Assembly (NCBI RefSeq): GCF_008807375.1
Contig: NZ_CP043311.1
Coordinates: 4,816,001 to 4,880,000 of the forward strand
Direction: 5' to 3'
Length of the DNA stretch: 64,000 nt
Source: Pseudomonas lalkuanensis
GTDB taxonomy: Bacteria; Pseudomonadota; Gammaproteobacteria; Pseudomonadales; Pseudomonadaceae
A program made the position numbers and the translations under genes. Positions 1 through 9,525 of this stretch are shown piece by piece. The notes below the pieces were generated by a model that saw only the letters and a list, made by a program, of their open reading frames with translations, searched no databases and was not told the origin of the DNA. Position 1 is the first letter of the stretch. The number at the start of each line of letters is the position of its first letter.

Positions 1-126
1 CGAATTGCAGGGAGAAGGAATAGTCAGTTTGGAAACCCGCCTCCTATCCAGAGGAGTGAGCGTCATCCGCGGGCTTCGGTACGCACGGCGCACCCTGCCG
101 TTCTCCAGGCCGGCACTCGGCTCGCC

Positions 127-166
127 GTGTGAGCGAATTCATTCGCGATTGAAATCGCCCCCACAC
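127..166. repeat. Short palindromic repeat, 'GAGCGAATTCATTCGCGA' family, copy 1
   Basis: An inverted repeat flanked by GTGTG and CACAC. Its core GCGAATTCATTCGCG is followed by a second module, GATTGAAATCGCCCCCA. Related copies occur at 9390, 19760, 42329, 53860 and 60991. It looks like a pseudomonad REP-type intergenic element. The rest of the first 177 bases shows no credible gene. Confidence 0.7.
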
Positions 167-177
167 GGCGTCGCCAT

Positions 178-867
178 TCAGGCCAGTTCCTGACGAACCT
201 GGCGCTCAAGCTCGACCTTGAGCCCCGGATCGAGGCGCAGCTGGCGGGCCAGCTCTTCGAGGTAGGCGCGCTCCATGAAGTGTTCCTCGTCCACCATCAG
301 CACGCTGGCCAGGTACATCTCGGCGGCCATTTCCGGTGTGGTGGCGGCGCGGGCCACCTCGGCGGGGTCCAGCGGCTTGTTCAGCTCGGCGTCCAGCCAG
401 GAGCGCAGTTCGGCGTCCTGGGTCAGCTTGGCCAGCTCTTCCTCTATCAACTGGCGTTCGCGGGTGTCCACATGGCCATCGGCCTTGGCCGCCGCTACCA
501 GCGCCTTGAGGATGGCCTGGCTGTGCTGCTCGGCCTGGGGTGCGGGCAGGCGGTCGAGGGTACGGGGCTCGTTCTGCGGAGCCGCTGCCTGCTGGGCCTG
601 CCAGTTGCCATAAGCCTTGTAGGCCAGCACACCGAGCGCCGCCAGGCCGCCATAGGTCAGCGCCTTGCCACCCAGCTTGCGCGCGCTCTTGTTGCCCAGC
701 AGCAGGCCCAGGGCTCCCGCCGCCAGGGCGCCGCCGCCAGCGCCCTTGAGCAGGCTGCCGAGGTCGCTTCCATTGCCGGATTTGCTGGCGGAATGGCCAG
801 CCGCCTTCTGTTGCAGCAGGTCCTGGCCGGACTTGAGCAGTTGGTCGAGCAGTCCGCGGGTAATCAT
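178..867 (-). CDS. DUF533 / TerB-like inner-membrane protein (YebE type)
   Basis: A 229-residue protein of the DUF533 (YebE) family. The N-terminal third is Gly/Ala-rich and holds a hydrophobic stretch (about residues 45-85, GALAAGALGLLLG then GGLAALGVLAYKAYG) that probably inserts in or associates with the inner membrane. The C-terminal half is a TerB-like all-helical domain with the typical segment LVAAAKADGHVDTRER. The start is supported by GGAGG six bases upstream of the ATG. It is divergent from the LysR gene at 1072. The biochemical function of the family is unknown to me. Confidence 0.85.
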   Translation of the reverse strand: MITRGLLDQLLKSGQDLLQQKAAGHSASKSGNGSDLGSLLKGAGGGALAAGALGLLLGNKSARKLGGKALTYGGLAALGVLAYKAYGNWQAQQAAAPQNEPRTLDRLPAPQAEQHSQAILKALVAAAKADGHVDTRERQLIEEELAKLTQDAELRSWLDAELNKPLDPAEVARAATTPEMAAEMYLASVLMVDEEHFMERAYLEELARQLRLDPGLKVELERQVRQELA

Positions 868-1071
868 CGATGCCTCCAGGTCATTCCGATCTCACAGATC
901 GACCGACTCTAGCCGCAGGGATTCCTGGCGGCAGTTCGCAGAGTGCTTCGAGATATTGCTGCGGGTCCGCGGAGTAGCGGGATTCGGCATAACCATCTAA
1001 AAAAGCGAAATGCTCGTTCAGGATTCGATAAACCCTATTCTTCGGCCGCCATCCAGACGCGAACCACGCCC

Positions 1072-1983
1072 ATGATGACCCTCCGCCAGATCCGCCATTT
1101 CATCGCCGTCGCCGAAACCGGCTCCATCTCCGCCGCGGCCCAGGCGGTGTTCATTTCCCAGTCCACCCTGACGCTGGCCATCCAGCAATTGGAAGAAGAG
1201 ATCGGCGTCAGCCTGTTCAACCGCCACGCCAAGGGCATGTCGCTGACCCACCAGGGCCACCAGTTCCTGCGCCAGGCGCACCTGATCCTCGCCACGGTGG
1301 AAAATGCCAAGCGCAGCCTGCAGCAGAGTACCGACCAGGTGGCCGGCAGCCTCACCATCGGCGTGACCAGCCTGGTGGCCGGCTACTACCTGGCCGACCT
1401 CATCACCCGCTTCCAGCGCGCCTACCCCAACGTGAAGACCCGCGTGGTAGAAGACGAACGCCCGTATATCGAGCACCTGCTGGTCAGTGGCGAGATCGAC
1501 GTGGGCGTACTGATCCTCTCCAACCTCGAAGACCGTCACGCCCTGCAGACCGAAGTGCTGACCCACTCGCCGCACCGCCTCTGGCTGCCGGCCCAGCACC
1601 CGCTGCTGGAGCGCGACAGCATCGCCCTGGCGGACGTGGCCGGCGAGCCGCTGATCCAGCTCAACGCCGACGAAATGGGCCTGCACACCCAGCGCATCTG
1701 GTCCCGCGCCGGACTGACGCCCCAGGTGACCTTGCGTACGGCCTCGGTGGAAGCGGTGCGAAGCCTGGTGGCGGCGGGTCTCGGCCTGTCGATCCAGCCG
1801 GACATGACCTACCGCCCCTGGTCACTGGAGGGCGACATCATCGAGGCCCGCCCGCTGGTGGACCTGGGCGCCCCCCTGGACGTAGGCCTGGCCTGGCGTC
1901 GGGGTACCGCGCGCCCGGCCCTGGTGGACCCCTTCATCACCGTGGCGCGGGAACAGCCGAACAGCCGCAAGCCATCGATTTAA
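1072..1983 (+). CDS. LysR-family transcriptional regulator
   Basis: A 303-residue LysR regulator. The N-terminal winged helix-turn-helix is plain in MTLRQIRHFIAVAETGSISA and continues through the recognition helix region (SISAAAQAVFISQSTLTLAI) and LEEEIGVSLFNRHAKG. Residues from about 90 to the end form the effector-binding domain. The ATG at 1072 fits the family start; an in-frame upstream extension to 943 has no family resemblance. It lies just upstream of, and in the same direction as, the aldehyde dehydrogenase and YdcSTUV genes, so it probably controls them; this is inference from position. The natural effector is not evident. Confidence 0.9.
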   Translation: MMTLRQIRHFIAVAETGSISAAAQAVFISQSTLTLAIQQLEEEIGVSLFNRHAKGMSLTHQGHQFLRQAHLILATVENAKRSLQQSTDQVAGSLTIGVTSLVAGYYLADLITRFQRAYPNVKTRVVEDERPYIEHLLVSGEIDVGVLILSNLEDRHALQTEVLTHSPHRLWLPAQHPLLERDSIALADVAGEPLIQLNADEMGLHTQRIWSRAGLTPQVTLRTASVEAVRSLVAAGLGLSIQPDMTYRPWSLEGDIIEARPLVDLGAPLDVGLAWRRGTARPALVDPFITVAREQPNSRKPSI

Positions 1984-2085
1984 TCGAACGCCACTTTCAA
2001 TATTTAGAATTTGTCGACCTCCAGCCCGGCCTCTAGTCTCTCCTCCCCATAAGCAGAGGCATGCCGGGCTCCCAAGGAGCACGGG

Positions 2086-3591
2086 ATGACCACAGAACAA
2101 AAATCCGAGAAAAAAAGAGCCAGCAAGATGACCGGCGCCACCAGCACCCCGACCCTGCATACCGAACTGCTGATCGACGGCCAGCTCGTCATCGGCGAAG
2201 GGTTGGCCGAGCCGATCATCAACCCCGCCAGCGGCGAAACCCTGGTGGCCATCGCCGAAGCCTCCATCGAACAGGTGGAAACCGCCGTCGCCGCCGCTCA
2301 TCGCGCCTTCACACACTGGTCGCGTACCACGCCCGCGCAACGCTCCACCGCCCTGCTGGCCATTGCCGATGCCATCGAGAAACGCGCCGATCAGCTTTCC
2401 CGCCTGGAAGCCCTGAACTGCGGCAAGCCGCTGCACCTGGCGCGCCAGGACGACATCCCCGCCACCGCTGACGTATTCCGCTTCTTCGCCGGCGCCGTGC
2501 GCTGCCAGCAGGGCCAGCTCGCCGGTGAATACGTGCCCGGCCACACCAGCCTGGTGCGCCGCGACCCGGTGGGCGTAGTGGCGTCCATCGCCCCCTGGAA
2601 CTACCCGCTGATGATGGCGGCCTGGAAGATCGCGCCGGCGCTCGCTGCCGGCAACACACTGATCTTCAAACCTTCCGAGCACACCCCACTGACCATCCTG
2701 GCCCTCGCACCGGCGCTCGCGGAAATCCTCCCGCCGGGGGTGATCAACATCCTCTGTGGCGGCGGCGACAGTGTCGGCAGCCAACTGGTCGGCCACCCGC
2801 GCGTGCGCATGGTGTCGCTCACCGGCGACATCGTCACCGGGCAGAAGATTCTCCAGAGTGCCGCGCGCACGCTGAAGCGCACCCACCTGGAACTGGGCGG
2901 CAAGGCGCCGGTGATCGTCTGCAACGATGCCGACATCGATGCCGTGGTCCAGGGTGTGCGCACCCACGGCTACTACAACGCCGGCCAGGACTGCACCGCC
3001 GCCTGCCGCATCTACGCCCAGGCCGGTATCCACGATCGCCTGGTGAGCGAACTGGGCGAAGCCGTGGCCAGCCTGCGCTTCGCCCGCAAGCGTGACCAGG
3101 ACAACGAAATCCCCCCGCTGATCAGCTCGCGCCAGCGCGACCGCGTGGCCAGTTTCGTCGAGCGCGCCCTCGGCCAGCCGCATATCGAGCGCGTCACCGG
3201 CGCCGCCGTGCACTCCGGCGCCGGCTTCTACTACCAGCCCACCCTGCTGGCCGGCTGCAAGCAGCAGGACGAGATCGTCCAGCGCGAAGTCTTCGGCCCG
3301 GTGGTCACCGTCACCCGTTTCGACGACCTGGCCCAGGCCGTGGACTGGGCCAACGACTCCGAGTACGGCCTGGCCTCCTCCGTCTGGACGCAGAACCTGG
3401 ACAAGGCCATGCAAGTGGCTGCACGGCTGCAGTACGGCTGCACCTGGATCAACACCCATTTCATGCTGGCCAGCGAGATGCCCCATGGCGGGCTCAAGCG
3501 CTCCGGCTATGGCAAGGACCTGTCCAGCGATTCGCTGCAGGACTACAGCGTGGTGCGCCACATCATGGCCCGTCACGGCACGGACCTCTGA
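2086..3591 (+). CDS. Aldehyde dehydrogenase, PatD-like paralogue (aminobutyraldehyde type)
   Basis: A 501-residue NAD(P)-dependent aldehyde dehydrogenase, closely similar along its whole length to the PatD-like enzyme at 7947. The catalytic cysteine lies in [14 protein letters not shown] and the general-base glutamate in LELGGKAP; the substrate-channel signature [14 protein letters not shown] is intact. It has an extra N-terminal tail of about 25 residues rich in Lys/Thr. In the cofactor-binding turn the usual G-S-x-x-x-G reads G-D-I-V-T-G, whereas the paralogue has G-S-V-A-T-G, so cofactor affinity may differ. The ribosome site AAGGAG lies upstream. Likely substrate is gamma-aminobutyraldehyde or a related omega-amino aldehyde (inference from paralogue and context). 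Confidence 0.9.
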   Translation: MTTEQKSEKKRASKMTGATSTPTLHTELLIDGQLVIGEGLAEPIINPASGETLVAIAEASIEQVETAVAAAHRAFTHWSRTTPAQRSTALLAIADAIEKRADQLSRLEALNCGKPLHLARQDDIPATADVFRFFAGAVRCQQGQLAGEYVPGHTSLVRRDPVGVVASIAPWNYPLMMAAWKIAPALAAGNTLIFKPSEHTPLTILALAPALAEILPPGVINILCGGGDSVGSQLVGHPRVRMVSLTGDIVTGQKILQSAARTLKRTHLELGGKAPVIVCNDADIDAVVQGVRTHGYYNAGQDCTAACRIYAQAGIHDRLVSELGEAVASLRFARKRDQDNEIPPLISSRQRDRVASFVERALGQPHIERVTGAAVHSGAGFYYQPTLLAGCKQQDEIVQREVFGPVVTVTRFDDLAQAVDWANDSEYGLASSVWTQNLDKAMQVAARLQYGCTWINTHFMLASEMPHGGLKRSGYGKDLSSDSLQDYSVVRHIMARHGTDL

Positions 3592-3655
3592 GAGCCTGCC
3601 CATGGCCAGCTGCGCGTCGGCGATACAGCGTCAAGAACAGGCTTGGAAAATTAGA
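3592..3655. repeat. Repeat module 'CTGCGCGTCGGCG..GCGTCA', copy 1
   Basis: The stretch GAGCCTG..CTGCGCGTCGGCGATAC followed by AGCGTCAAGAACAGGCT closely resembles the sequence at 49957-50015. It lies just after the aldehyde dehydrogenase stop codon. A small hairpin, GGCCTCTGAGGCC at 3665-3677, follows before ydcS. Confidence 0.5.
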
Positions 3656-3728
3656 AGAAACAAAGGCCTCTGAGGCCGGCTGCACCCGCTTCATCTGCCC
3701 CGACCAATAACGAAAAAGAGGGAACAAC

Positions 3729-4880
3729 ATGTCCGTGCGCAAAACCGCCCTGCTCAGCGCAGTGGCCACCGCCATCCTCGCCAGCGGCAGCCTGCAGGCT
3801 GCCGAAGCCCTGAAACAAGTCGGTGCCGGCGAAGGCCAGCTCGACATCATTGCCTGGCCCGGCTACATCGAGCGCGGCGAGTCGGACAAGAACTACGACT
3901 GGGTCACCCAGTTCGAAAAAGACAGCGGCTGCAAGGTCAACGTGAAGACCGCCGCCACCTCCGACGAGATGGTCAGCCTGATGGCCAAGGGCGGCTACGA
4001 CCTGGTCACCGCCTCCGGCGACGCCTCCCTGCGCCTGATCTATGGCAAGCGCGTTCAGCCGATCAACCCGGAGCTGATCCCCAACCTGAAGAACCTCGAT
4101 CCGCGCCTGAAAGACGCGCCCTGGTTCACCGTCGACGGCAAGTCCTATGGCACCCCGTACCAGTGGGGCCCGAACCTGCTGATGTACAACACCAAGGCCT
4201 TCACCAAGGCCCCGGACAGCTGGAGCGCGGTGTTCGAGCCCCAGCAACTGGCCGACGGCAAGGCCAACAAAGGTCGCGTGCAGGCCTACGACGGCCCCAT
4301 CTATATCGCCGACGCCGCCCTCTACCTGAAGTCCGCCAAGCCGGAACTGGGCATCCAGGACCCGTACCAGCTGACCGAAGACCAGTACGCGGCGGTCCTC
4401 GAACTGCTGCGCAAACAGCACAGCCTGGTGCACCGCTACTGGCACGACGCGACGGTGCAGATGAGCGACTTCAAGAACGAAGGCGTGGCCGCCTCCAGTA
4501 CCTGGGGCTACATGGCCAACACCCTGAAAGCCGAAGGCCAGCCCGTGGCCACCGTCGTGCCGAAGGAAGGGGTCACCGGCTGGGCCGACACCACCATGCT
4601 GCACGTCGACGCCAAGCACCCGAGCTGCGCCTACAAGTGGATGAACTGGTCGCTGGAACCCAAGGTCCAGGGCGACGTCGCCGCCTGGTTCGGCTCCCTG
4701 CCCGCCGCCCCGGAAGGCTGCAAGGCCAGCGCCCTGCTCGGCGCCGAAGGCTGCGCCACCAACGGCTTCGATCAGTTCGACAAGATCGCCTTCTGGAAAA
4801 CCCCGCAGGCCGAGGGTGGCAAGTTCGTGCCCTATAGCCGGTGGACCCAGGACTACATCGCGATCATGGGCGGAAGGTAA
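3729..4880 (+). CDS. ydcS: ABC transporter periplasmic substrate-binding protein YdcS
   Basis: A 383-residue solute-binding protein of the polyamine (PotD/PotF-like) class, secreted to the periplasm. The signal peptide is MSVRKTALLSAVATAILASG with cleavage likely after SLQAA. The mature part is very close to my memory of E. coli YdcS, including LDIIAWPGYIERG, KTAATSDEMVSLM and the C-terminal PYSRWTQDYIAIMGGR. It starts the ydcSTUV-patD order known from E. coli, where it feeds putrescine-type substrates to the downstream permease. A ribosome site (AGAGGGAACAAC) precedes the ATG. Substrate assignment to putrescine or related diamines rests on family knowledge. Confidence 0.93.
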   Translation: MSVRKTALLSAVATAILASGSLQAAEALKQVGAGEGQLDIIAWPGYIERGESDKNYDWVTQFEKDSGCKVNVKTAATSDEMVSLMAKGGYDLVTASGDASLRLIYGKRVQPINPELIPNLKNLDPRLKDAPWFTVDGKSYGTPYQWGPNLLMYNTKAFTKAPDSWSAVFEPQQLADGKANKGRVQAYDGPIYIADAALYLKSAKPELGIQDPYQLTEDQYAAVLELLRKQHSLVHRYWHDATVQMSDFKNEGVAASSTWGYMANTLKAEGQPVATVVPKEGVTGWADTTMLHVDAKHPSCAYKWMNWSLEPKVQGDVAAWFGSLPAAPEGCKASALLGAEGCATNGFDQFDKIAFWKTPQAEGGKFVPYSRWTQDYIAIMGGR

Positions 4881-4905
4881 TTCGCTCAGAACTCTCCCCG
4901 AGAGT

Positions 4906-4931
4906 CCCCCCTCTCCCTTTGGGAGAGGGGG
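4906..4931. repeat. Hairpin repeat CCCTCTCCC-TTT-GGGAGAGGG between ydcS and ydcT
   Basis: An 11-bp GC-rich stem with a TTT loop (left arm 4907-4917, right arm 4921-4931), preceded by a smaller hairpin CTCTCCCCGAGAG at 4892-4904. The same motif class recurs at 7828, 7900, 10080, 14598 and 16390. No T-run follows, so it may stabilise ydcS mRNA or attenuate rather than terminate; a highly expressed binding protein followed by such a hairpin is common in ABC operons. Confidence 0.65.
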
Positions 4932-5021
4932 CTACTCCGCGCCACCTGATATTCCCGCAGGGCATCCTCCGCGAGGCCCCACCCAGGTCATGTCTTTTTC
5001 GCGTCACCGGAGCACCACACC

Positions 5022-6047
5022 ATGACACTTGCTGTCCAGTTCACCGAGGTTTCCCGCCAGTTCGGCGAGGTCAAGGCCGTCGACCGGGTATCCATCGATA
5101 TCAAGGACGGCGAGTTCTTCTCCATGCTTGGCCCATCCGGGTCGGGCAAGACCACCTGCCTGCGCCTGATCGCCGGCTTCGAGCAGCCCACTTCGGGGTC
5201 CATCCGCATTCACGGTGAAGAGGCGGCCGGCCTGCCGCCCTACGAGCGCGACGTGAACACCGTGTTCCAGGACTACGCCCTGTTCCCGCACATGAACGTG
5301 CGCGACAACGTCGCCTACGGCCTCAAGGTGAAGGGTGTGGCCAAGGCCGAGCGCCTGGCCCGTGCCGAGGAAGCCCTCGGCATGGTCGCCCTCGCCGGCT
5401 ACGGCGACCGCAAGCCGGCGCAGCTTTCCGGCGGCCAGCGCCAGCGCGTGGCGTTGGCCCGCGCCCTGGTCAACCGTCCGCGCGTACTGCTGCTGGACGA
5501 ACCCCTGGGCGCCCTGGACCTCAAGCTGCGCGAGCAGATGCAGAGCGAGCTGAAGAAGCTCCAGCGCCAGCTCGGCATCACTTTCATCTTCGTCACCCAT
5601 GACCAGGGCGAGGCGCTGTCCATGTCCGACCGCGTGGCCGTGTTCAACAAGGGCCGCATCGAGCAGGTGGACACCCCGCGCACCCTCTACATGAAACCAG
5701 CCACCCCCTTCGTCGCCGAGTTCGTCGGCACCTCCAACGTGCTGCGTGGCGACCTGGCCCACCAGCTCAGCGGCGTAGCGCAGCCCTTCTCCATCCGCCC
5801 CGAACACATTCGCTTCGCCCAGGGCGAGATCGGCAGCCACGAGGTGGAAATCAGCGGCCTGCTCCACGACATCCAGTACCAGGGCGCCGCCACCCGCTAC
5901 GAAATCCGCCTGGATAACGGCCAGAATCTCTGCGTCAGCCTGGCCAACAGCCAATGGCAGGACGCCGCCCCGCTGCACCAGCAGGGCCAGGTGGTGACCG
6001 CTCGCTGGGCGCGCGATGCCATGGTCCGGCTGACCGAGGGCGCGTGA
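5022..6047 (+). CDS. ydcT: ABC transporter ATP-binding protein YdcT
   Basis: A 341-residue ATPase of the PotA type that energises the YdcUV permease at the inner membrane. Visible motifs in order: Walker A GPSGSGKTT (about residue 38), Q-loop VFQDYALFPHM, signature LSGGQRQR, Walker B LLLDEPLGALD and switch histidine in FVTHDQGEAL. A C-terminal TOBE-like regulatory region (residues about 240-341, starting near SIRPEHIRF) follows. One base separates its stop from the ydcU start, so the genes are translationally coupled. Confidence 0.94.
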   Translation: MTLAVQFTEVSRQFGEVKAVDRVSIDIKDGEFFSMLGPSGSGKTTCLRLIAGFEQPTSGSIRIHGEEAAGLPPYERDVNTVFQDYALFPHMNVRDNVAYGLKVKGVAKAERLARAEEALGMVALAGYGDRKPAQLSGGQRQRVALARALVNRPRVLLLDEPLGALDLKLREQMQSELKKLQRQLGITFIFVTHDQGEALSMSDRVAVFNKGRIEQVDTPRTLYMKPATPFVAEFVGTSNVLRGDLAHQLSGVAQPFSIRPEHIRFAQGEIGSHEVEISGLLHDIQYQGAATRYEIRLDNGQNLCVSLANSQWQDAAPLHQQGQVVTARWARDAMVRLTEGA

Positions 6048-6048
6048 C

Positions 6049-6999
6049 ATGGAACTGACCCTCAACGCCGGGAGGCCAAGCGCCGCCAATGGCCTGATGC
6101 GCAGGTTTTCCAGCCTGCTCTATCGCAAGCCGACCCTGTACCTCTCGCTGCTGCTGGTGCCGCCGCTGCTGTGGTTCGGCGCCATCTACCTGGGCTCGTT
6201 GCTGACGCTGCTCTGGCAGGGTTTCTACACCTTCGACGACTTCACCATGTCAGTATCGACGGACCTGACCCTGGTGAACTTCGCCGCGCTGTTCCAGGCC
6301 GCCAACTTCGACATTATCCTGCGCACCCTGGGCATGGCGGTGGCCGTGTCCATAGCCAGCGCCGCCCTGGCCTTCCCCATCGCCTACTACATGGCGCGCT
6401 ACACCACGGGCAAGACCAAGGCGTTCTTCTACATCGCGGTGATGATGCCCATGTGGGCCAGCTACATCGTCAAGGCCTACGCCTGGACCCTGCTGCTGGC
6501 CAAGGGCGGCGTGGTGATGTGGTTCGTCCAGGCACTGCACCTGCAGCCCGTGCTGGAACTGCTGCTGGGCGTACCCGGCGTGGGTGGCAGCACCCTGTCC
6601 ACCTCCCACCTGGGGCGCTTCCTGGTGTTCGTGTACATCTGGCTGCCGTTCATGATCCTGCCGATCCAGGCGTCCCTCGAACGCCTGCCGCCGTCGCTGC
6701 TGCAGGCCTCGGCCGACCTCGGCGCCCACCCGCGCCAGACCTTCATGCAGGTGATCCTGCCGCTGTCCATTCCGGGCATCGCCGCCGGCTCGATCTTCAC
6801 TTTCAGCCTCACCCTGGGCGACTTCATCGTGCCGCAACTGGTGGGCCCGCCCGGCTACTTCATCGGCAGCATGGTCTACGCCCAGCAGGGCGCCATCGGC
6901 AACATGCCCATGGCCGCCGCCTTCACCCTGGTGCCGATCGTGCTGATCGCCGTGTACCTGTCCATCGTCAAACGTCTGGGGGCCTTCGATGCACTCTGA
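6049..6999 (+). CDS. ydcU: ABC transporter permease YdcU
   Basis: A 316-residue inner-membrane permease of the spermidine/putrescine (PotB-like) class with about six membrane segments, the first around residues 31-60 ([20 protein letters not shown]). The cytoplasmic EAA-type loop that docks on the ATPase is seen as [20 protein letters not shown]. It forms a heterodimer with YdcV. Its 3' end overlaps the ydcV start by 11 bases, in a different frame, indicating coupled translation. Confidence 0.93.
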   Translation: MELTLNAGRPSAANGLMRRFSSLLYRKPTLYLSLLLVPPLLWFGAIYLGSLLTLLWQGFYTFDDFTMSVSTDLTLVNFAALFQAANFDIILRTLGMAVAVSIASAALAFPIAYYMARYTTGKTKAFFYIAVMMPMWASYIVKAYAWTLLLAKGGVVMWFVQALHLQPVLELLLGVPGVGGSTLSTSHLGRFLVFVYIWLPFMILPIQASLERLPPSLLQASADLGAHPRQTFMQVILPLSIPGIAAGSIFTFSLTLGDFIVPQLVGPPGYFIGSMVYAQQGAIGNMPMAAAFTLVPIVLIAVYLSIVKRLGAFDAL

Positions 7000-7795
7000 G
7001 AAAGCGTCCTGGGGTCTGAAAGCCGCCGCCTGGGGCGGGCTGGCATTCCTGCACATCCCGATCCTGATCATCTTCATGTACGCCTTCAACACCGAAGACG
7101 CGGCCTTCAGCTTCCCGCCGCAGGGCTTCACCCTGCACTGGTTCAGCGTCGCCTTCGGCCGCGCCGACGTGGTGGAAGCGATCAAGCTTTCGCTGCAGGT
7201 GGCGGTCATCGCCACGCTGATCGCCCTGGTGCTCGGCACCCTGGCGGCCGCCGCGCTGTACCGCCGCAGCTTCTTCGGCAAGGAAGGCATCTCGCTGATG
7301 CTGATCCTGCCGATCGCCCTGCCCGGCATCATCACCGGTATCGCCCTGCTCTCGGCGTTCAAGGGACTGGGCATCGAGCCGGGGTTGCTGACCATCGTCA
7401 TCGGCCACGCCACCTTCTGCGTGGTGATCGTCCACAACAACGTGATCGCGCGCTTCCGTCGCACTTCCCACAGCCTCATCGAAGCCTCGATGGACCTGGG
7501 TGCCGACGGCTGGCAGACCTTCCGCCACATCATCCTGCCGAACCTGGGCTCGGCGCTGCTGGCGGGCGGCATGCTGGCCTTCGCGCTGTCGTTCGACGAG
7601 ATCATCGTCACCACCTTCACCGCCGGCCACGAACGCACCCTGCCGATCTGGCTGCTCAACCAGCTCAGCCGCCCGCGTGACGTTCCGGTCACCAACGTGG
7701 TCGCCATGCTGGTGATGCTGGTGACCATGCTGCCCATCCTCGCCGCCTACTACCTGACCAAGGGTGGCGAGAGCGTGGCGGGTAGCGGGAAGTAA
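6989..7795 (+). CDS. ydcV: ABC transporter permease YdcV
   Basis: A 268-residue PotC-like permease and partner of YdcU. Membrane segments begin at about residue 8 ([19 protein letters not shown]); the EAA loop reads [20 protein letters not shown], followed by a family-typical segment [13 protein letters not shown]. It ends the transporter part of the operon; patD follows after 151 bases that contain two strong hairpins. Confidence 0.93.
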   Translation: MHSEKASWGLKAAAWGGLAFLHIPILIIFMYAFNTEDAAFSFPPQGFTLHWFSVAFGRADVVEAIKLSLQVAVIATLIALVLGTLAAAALYRRSFFGKEGISLMLILPIALPGIITGIALLSAFKGLGIEPGLLTIVIGHATFCVVIVHNNVIARFRRTSHSLIEASMDLGADGWQTFRHIILPNLGSALLAGGMLAFALSFDEIIVTTFTAGHERTLPIWLLNQLSRPRDVPVTNVVAMLVMLVTMLPILAAYYLTKGGESVAGSGK

Positions 7796-7827
7796 CCCCA
7801 ATACACGCCCTCTCTCCGGCTTTTCTC

Positions 7828-7922
7828 CCCTCTACCGCTTGCGGGAGAGGGACCGGGGCTGGGGGCCGCCCGAACCATAACGATTTTCCCTCACCCCAAC
7901 CCCTCTCCCAGAGGGAGAGGGG
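7828..7922. repeat. Two CCCTCTCC-class hairpins between ydcV and patD
   Basis: Hairpin one pairs CCCTCTACCGC (7828-7838) with GCGGGAGAGGG (7841-7851) with one mismatch. Hairpin two is a perfect 10-bp stem, CCCCTCTCCC (7900-7909) and GGGAGAGGGG (7913-7922), loop AGA. They are the same repeat class as at 4906. They could modulate patD expression relative to the transporter; there is no T-run. Confidence 0.65.
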
Positions 7923-7946
7923 CTAGACCGAACGAGGACTCAGCCC

Positions 7947-9371
7947 ATGCAAACCAAACTCCTGATCAACGGCCAGCTCATCGCCGGCGAAGGCCCCAGC
8001 CTCGCCGTACTCAACCCGTCCCAGGGTACCGCCCTGGTGGAAATCGCCGAGGCCAGCCCGGCCCAGGTCGATGCCGCCGTGCGCGCCGCCGACGCCGCCT
8101 TCCCGGCCTGGTCGCAGACCTCGCCCAAAGACCGCGCCACTCTGCTGCTGAAGCTCGCCGACCGCATCGATGCCCACGCCGAAGAGCTGGCGCGCCTGGA
8201 ATCGCAGAACTGCGGCAAGCCCTTTGCCGCCGCCCTGAACGATGAGCTGCCGGCAGTCGCCGATGTATTCCGCTTCTTCGCCGGTGCCAGCCGTTGCATG
8301 AGCGGGTCCGCCGCCGGCGAATACCTGCCCGGCCATACCTCGATGATCCGTCGCGACCCGGTAGGCGTGGTCGCCTCCATCGCGCCGTGGAACTACCCGC
8401 TGATGATGGCCGCCTGGAAGCTCGGTCCGGCGCTGGCCGCCGGCAACACCGTGGTGCTCAAGCCCTCCGAGCAGACCCCGCTGACCGCCCTGAAGCTCGC
8501 CGAATTCATCATCGAGATCTTCCCCGCCGGCGTGGTGAACATGGTGTTCGGCCGTGGCCCGAGCGTGGGTGAACCGCTGACCACCCACCCGAAGGTGCGC
8601 ATGGTTTCCCTCACCGGCTCGGTCGCCACCGGTTCGCGCATCATCGCCGGCACCGCCGACAGCGTGAAACGCATGCACATGGAACTGGGTGGCAAGGCCC
8701 CGGTGATCATCTTCGACGACGCCGACATCGACGCCGCCGTCGAAGGCATCCGCACCTTCGGCTTCTACAACGCCGGCCAGGACTGCACCGCCGCCTGCCG
8801 CATCTACGCGCAGAAAGGCATCTACGAGAAGTTCGTGGCCAAGCTGGGTGAAGCCGTGGGCAGCATCCAGACCGGCCTGCAGGACGACCCGTCCACCGAA
8901 CTCGGCCCGCTGATCACCGCGCAGCACCTGGAGCGCGTCGAAGGCTTCGTCCAGCGCGCCAGCGCCCTGCCGCACATCACCGTGGTCACCGGCGGGAAAC
9001 GCGTCGACGGCCCGGGCTTCTTCTTCCAGCCCACCGTGCTCGCGGGCGCGCGCCAGGACGACGAGATCGTCCGCCGCGAAGTGTTCGGCCCGGTGGTGTC
9101 GGTCACTGCCTTCGACAGCGAAGAACAGGTGCTGGAGTGGGCCAACGACTCCGACTATGGCCTGGCCTCCTCGCTCTGGACCGCCGACGTCGGCCGTGCC
9201 CACCGCCTGTCCGCACGCCTGCAGTACGGCTGCACCTGGGTCAACACTCATTTCATGCTGGTCAGCGAAATGCCCCACGGCGGCGTCAAGCACTCCGGCT
9301 ACGGCAAGGACATGTCCATGTACGGGCTGGAGGATTACACCGCCATTCGCCATGTGATGTTCAAGCATTAA
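7947..9371 (+). CDS. patD: Gamma-aminobutyraldehyde dehydrogenase (PatD/YdcW)
   Basis: A 474-residue NAD-dependent dehydrogenase that oxidises 4-aminobutyraldehyde, the product of putrescine deamination, to 4-aminobutyrate. The length equals that of E. coli PatD and the N-terminus ([12 protein letters not shown]) and C-terminus ([16 protein letters not shown]) match it closely. The catalytic Cys is in [14 protein letters not shown], the Glu in MELGGKAP, and the cofactor turn is the canonical G-S-V-A-T-G. It lies at the end of ydcSTUV, as in E. coli, so uptake and catabolism of putrescine are coupled. A closely related paralogue opens the cluster at 2086. Confidence 0.94.
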   Translation: MQTKLLINGQLIAGEGPSLAVLNPSQGTALVEIAEASPAQVDAAVRAADAAFPAWSQTSPKDRATLLLKLADRIDAHAEELARLESQNCGKPFAAALNDELPAVADVFRFFAGASRCMSGSAAGEYLPGHTSMIRRDPVGVVASIAPWNYPLMMAAWKLGPALAAGNTVVLKPSEQTPLTALKLAEFIIEIFPAGVVNMVFGRGPSVGEPLTTHPKVRMVSLTGSVATGSRIIAGTADSVKRMHMELGGKAPVIIFDDADIDAAVEGIRTFGFYNAGQDCTAACRIYAQKGIYEKFVAKLGEAVGSIQTGLQDDPSTELGPLITAQHLERVEGFVQRASALPHITVVTGGKRVDGPGFFFQPTVLAGARQDDEIVRREVFGPVVSVTAFDSEEQVLEWANDSDYGLASSLWTADVGRAHRLSARLQYGCTWVNTHFMLVSEMPHGGVKHSGYGKDMSMYGLEDYTAIRHVMFKH

Positions 9372-9389
9372 CCAGCTGTTCGCTTCTCC

Positions 9390-9469
9390 TGTGGGGGCGA
9401 CTTCAGTCGCTCAGCAGGTCGCAGGCCTGCCCTTCGAGTCGCCCTTGGCGATTGAAATCGCCCCCACAG
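9390..9469. repeat. Palindromic repeat, 'GGGGGCGA..TCGCCCCC' variant, copy 2
   Basis: A large imperfect inverted repeat with outer arms TGTGGGGGCGA and TCGCCCCCACA and the inner module GCGATTGAAATCGCC shared with the copies at 127 and 60991. It lies between patD and the SnoaL-like gene. Confidence 0.7.
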
Positions 9470-9525
9470 AAAAGCCAAGCATGCTCCACAGGCAGTACCC
9501 GCACAAACCACCAGGAGAACGAGCA

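Noticed and set aside
5..193. 62-codon reading frame at the left edge
   Set aside because: It runs through a palindromic repeat, has no family resemblance and overlaps the end of the DUF533 gene.
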